From assembly GCA_934119955.1 (NCBI GenBank), contig CAKOSZ010000015.1, positions 1 through 22,610 on the forward strand: a stretch of 22,610 nt of DNA. The letters are read 5' to 3'. The notes under the pieces were generated by a model. It had not been told where the DNA came from. It did no database searches and worked only from the letters and a program-made list of their open reading frames with translations. Shown here piece by piece: positions 22,282-22,610 of the stretch. Numbering within the stretch: position 1 is the stretch's first letter; every line of letters begins with the position of its first letter. A program made the translations under genes and the position numbers. This DNA comes from an uncultured Bacilli bacterium. GTDB taxonomy: Bacteria; Bacillota_I; Bacilli_A; RF39; UBA660.

Positions 22282-22610
22282 TTAGTTAATTAACTCTTTT
22301 TTTATTTTTTCTAATTCCTCATGTGAAATATTTGTTGATTTTAAAATGATATCGTCTGGAACAGAGTTATTTAATAAGTTTTTGATAATAAGGGTTTGAG
22401 TTTCAAGTTTGCCATCATGTCTGCCTTTATCTTCGCCATCATGAAAGCCAGCAAAGTATTTTTCTTGATTACGCATTATCTCTTCTACTTCTTTCGTCAC
22501 TCATTTCCTCCACATATTTCTTATCATTTCTCTAATATTCTAAATTTTTACTATAAGTATCAAGTTCATCTATACTTGAAAATTGTTCAAGCATATCCTT
22601 GCTGTTCACA
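22282..22610 (-). pseudogene. 3' remnant of an Rpn-family (PD-(D/E)XK) nuclease/transposase-like gene
   Basis: The last 72 codons (22500-22282) read as the typical tail of Rpn/YhgA-type recombination-promoting nucleases: GFHDGEDKGRHDGKLE, then LLNNSVPDDIILKSTNISHEELEKIK. Their nominal GTG start follows a stop codon immediately and is not convincing. Upstream, in another frame, the coding sense continues: DMLEQFSSIDELDTYSKNL from the window edge, an in-frame TAG at 22534-22532, then NDKKYVEEMSDERSRR up to a TAA at 22471-22469. Family tails run through these pieces as one helix-rich protein, so the gene carries at least one nonsense codon and one frameshift. It is cut by the window end, so its N-terminal nuclease domain is not seen. 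Confidence 0.6.

Noticed and set aside
1..22610. CRISPR arrays, rRNA genes, T-box or known riboswitch motifs
   Set aside because: No regularly spaced repeats, no rRNA-like high-GC blocks and no T-box core sequence were found on either strand.

Overview
The window is a very AT-rich chromosomal segment from a low-GC Firmicutes/Bacilli-type bacterium. Every convincing protein gene and both tRNAs lie on the minus strand. The gene order and families are Bacillus-like: miaB followed by a YmcA-like gene, a yceD/ylbN-rpmF pair, a spoVID-like/ysxE-like pair, ffh, and sufC-D-S-U. Trp is encoded by TGG and at least one gene (the second sigma factor) ends in TGA, so the standard bacterial code applies and Mycoplasma-type UGA=Trp is excluded. 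The SpoVID/YsxE-like pair suggests a spore-forming or formerly spore-forming lineage. My guess is an uncultured gut Bacilli group (Erysipelotrichales/RF39-like), but I cannot prove this from the sequence.

Region 1 (1-3.9 kb) is a mobile-element module. It holds a MobV-family relaxase, a hairpin-rich non-coding stretch that is a good oriT candidate, a large serine recombinase with a strong terminator just ahead of its start codon, and a small unknown gene. It abuts tRNA-Gly(TCC), which has an inverted partial copy of its own 5' half nearby.

Region 2 (4.3-6.7 kb) is one transcription unit with its own promoter: miaB, ymcA-like, an unknown 156-aa gene, then tRNA-Arg(CCT) and a terminator. Region 3 (6.7-10.1 kb) is a second unit: a membrane-anchored unknown, a membrane GGDEF protein with two solute-binding-like sensor domains and a degenerate active-site motif, and a YihY-family membrane protein.

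Region 4 (10.1-14.6 kb) joins ffh to a reduced SUF iron-sulfur cluster operon (sufC, a half-length sufD/sufB-like scaffold, sufS, sufU) with no sufB after sufU. The neighbouring MiaB is an Fe-S enzyme and so a likely client. Region 5 (14.7-16.8 kb) has an unknown 138-aa gene behind a near-consensus promoter, and the sporulation-type pair (SpoVID-like LysM protein plus CotS/YsxE-like pseudokinase). Region 6 (16.8-20.3 kb) has nadD, rpmF, yceD, a membrane-anchored phosphodiester glycosidase and a two-repeat membrane-anchored surface protein.

Region 7 (20.4-22.6 kb) has two overlapping tandem sigma-70-family genes. They are preceded by a 610-bp non-coding region with opposed promoter-like elements, a short terminated transcription unit and several hairpins, then by the decayed 3' end of an Rpn-family nuclease gene. 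The best candidates for something new are the tandem sigma pair with its regulatory region, the shortened SUF scaffold, the MobV leader structure and the inverted tRNA-Gly fragment.
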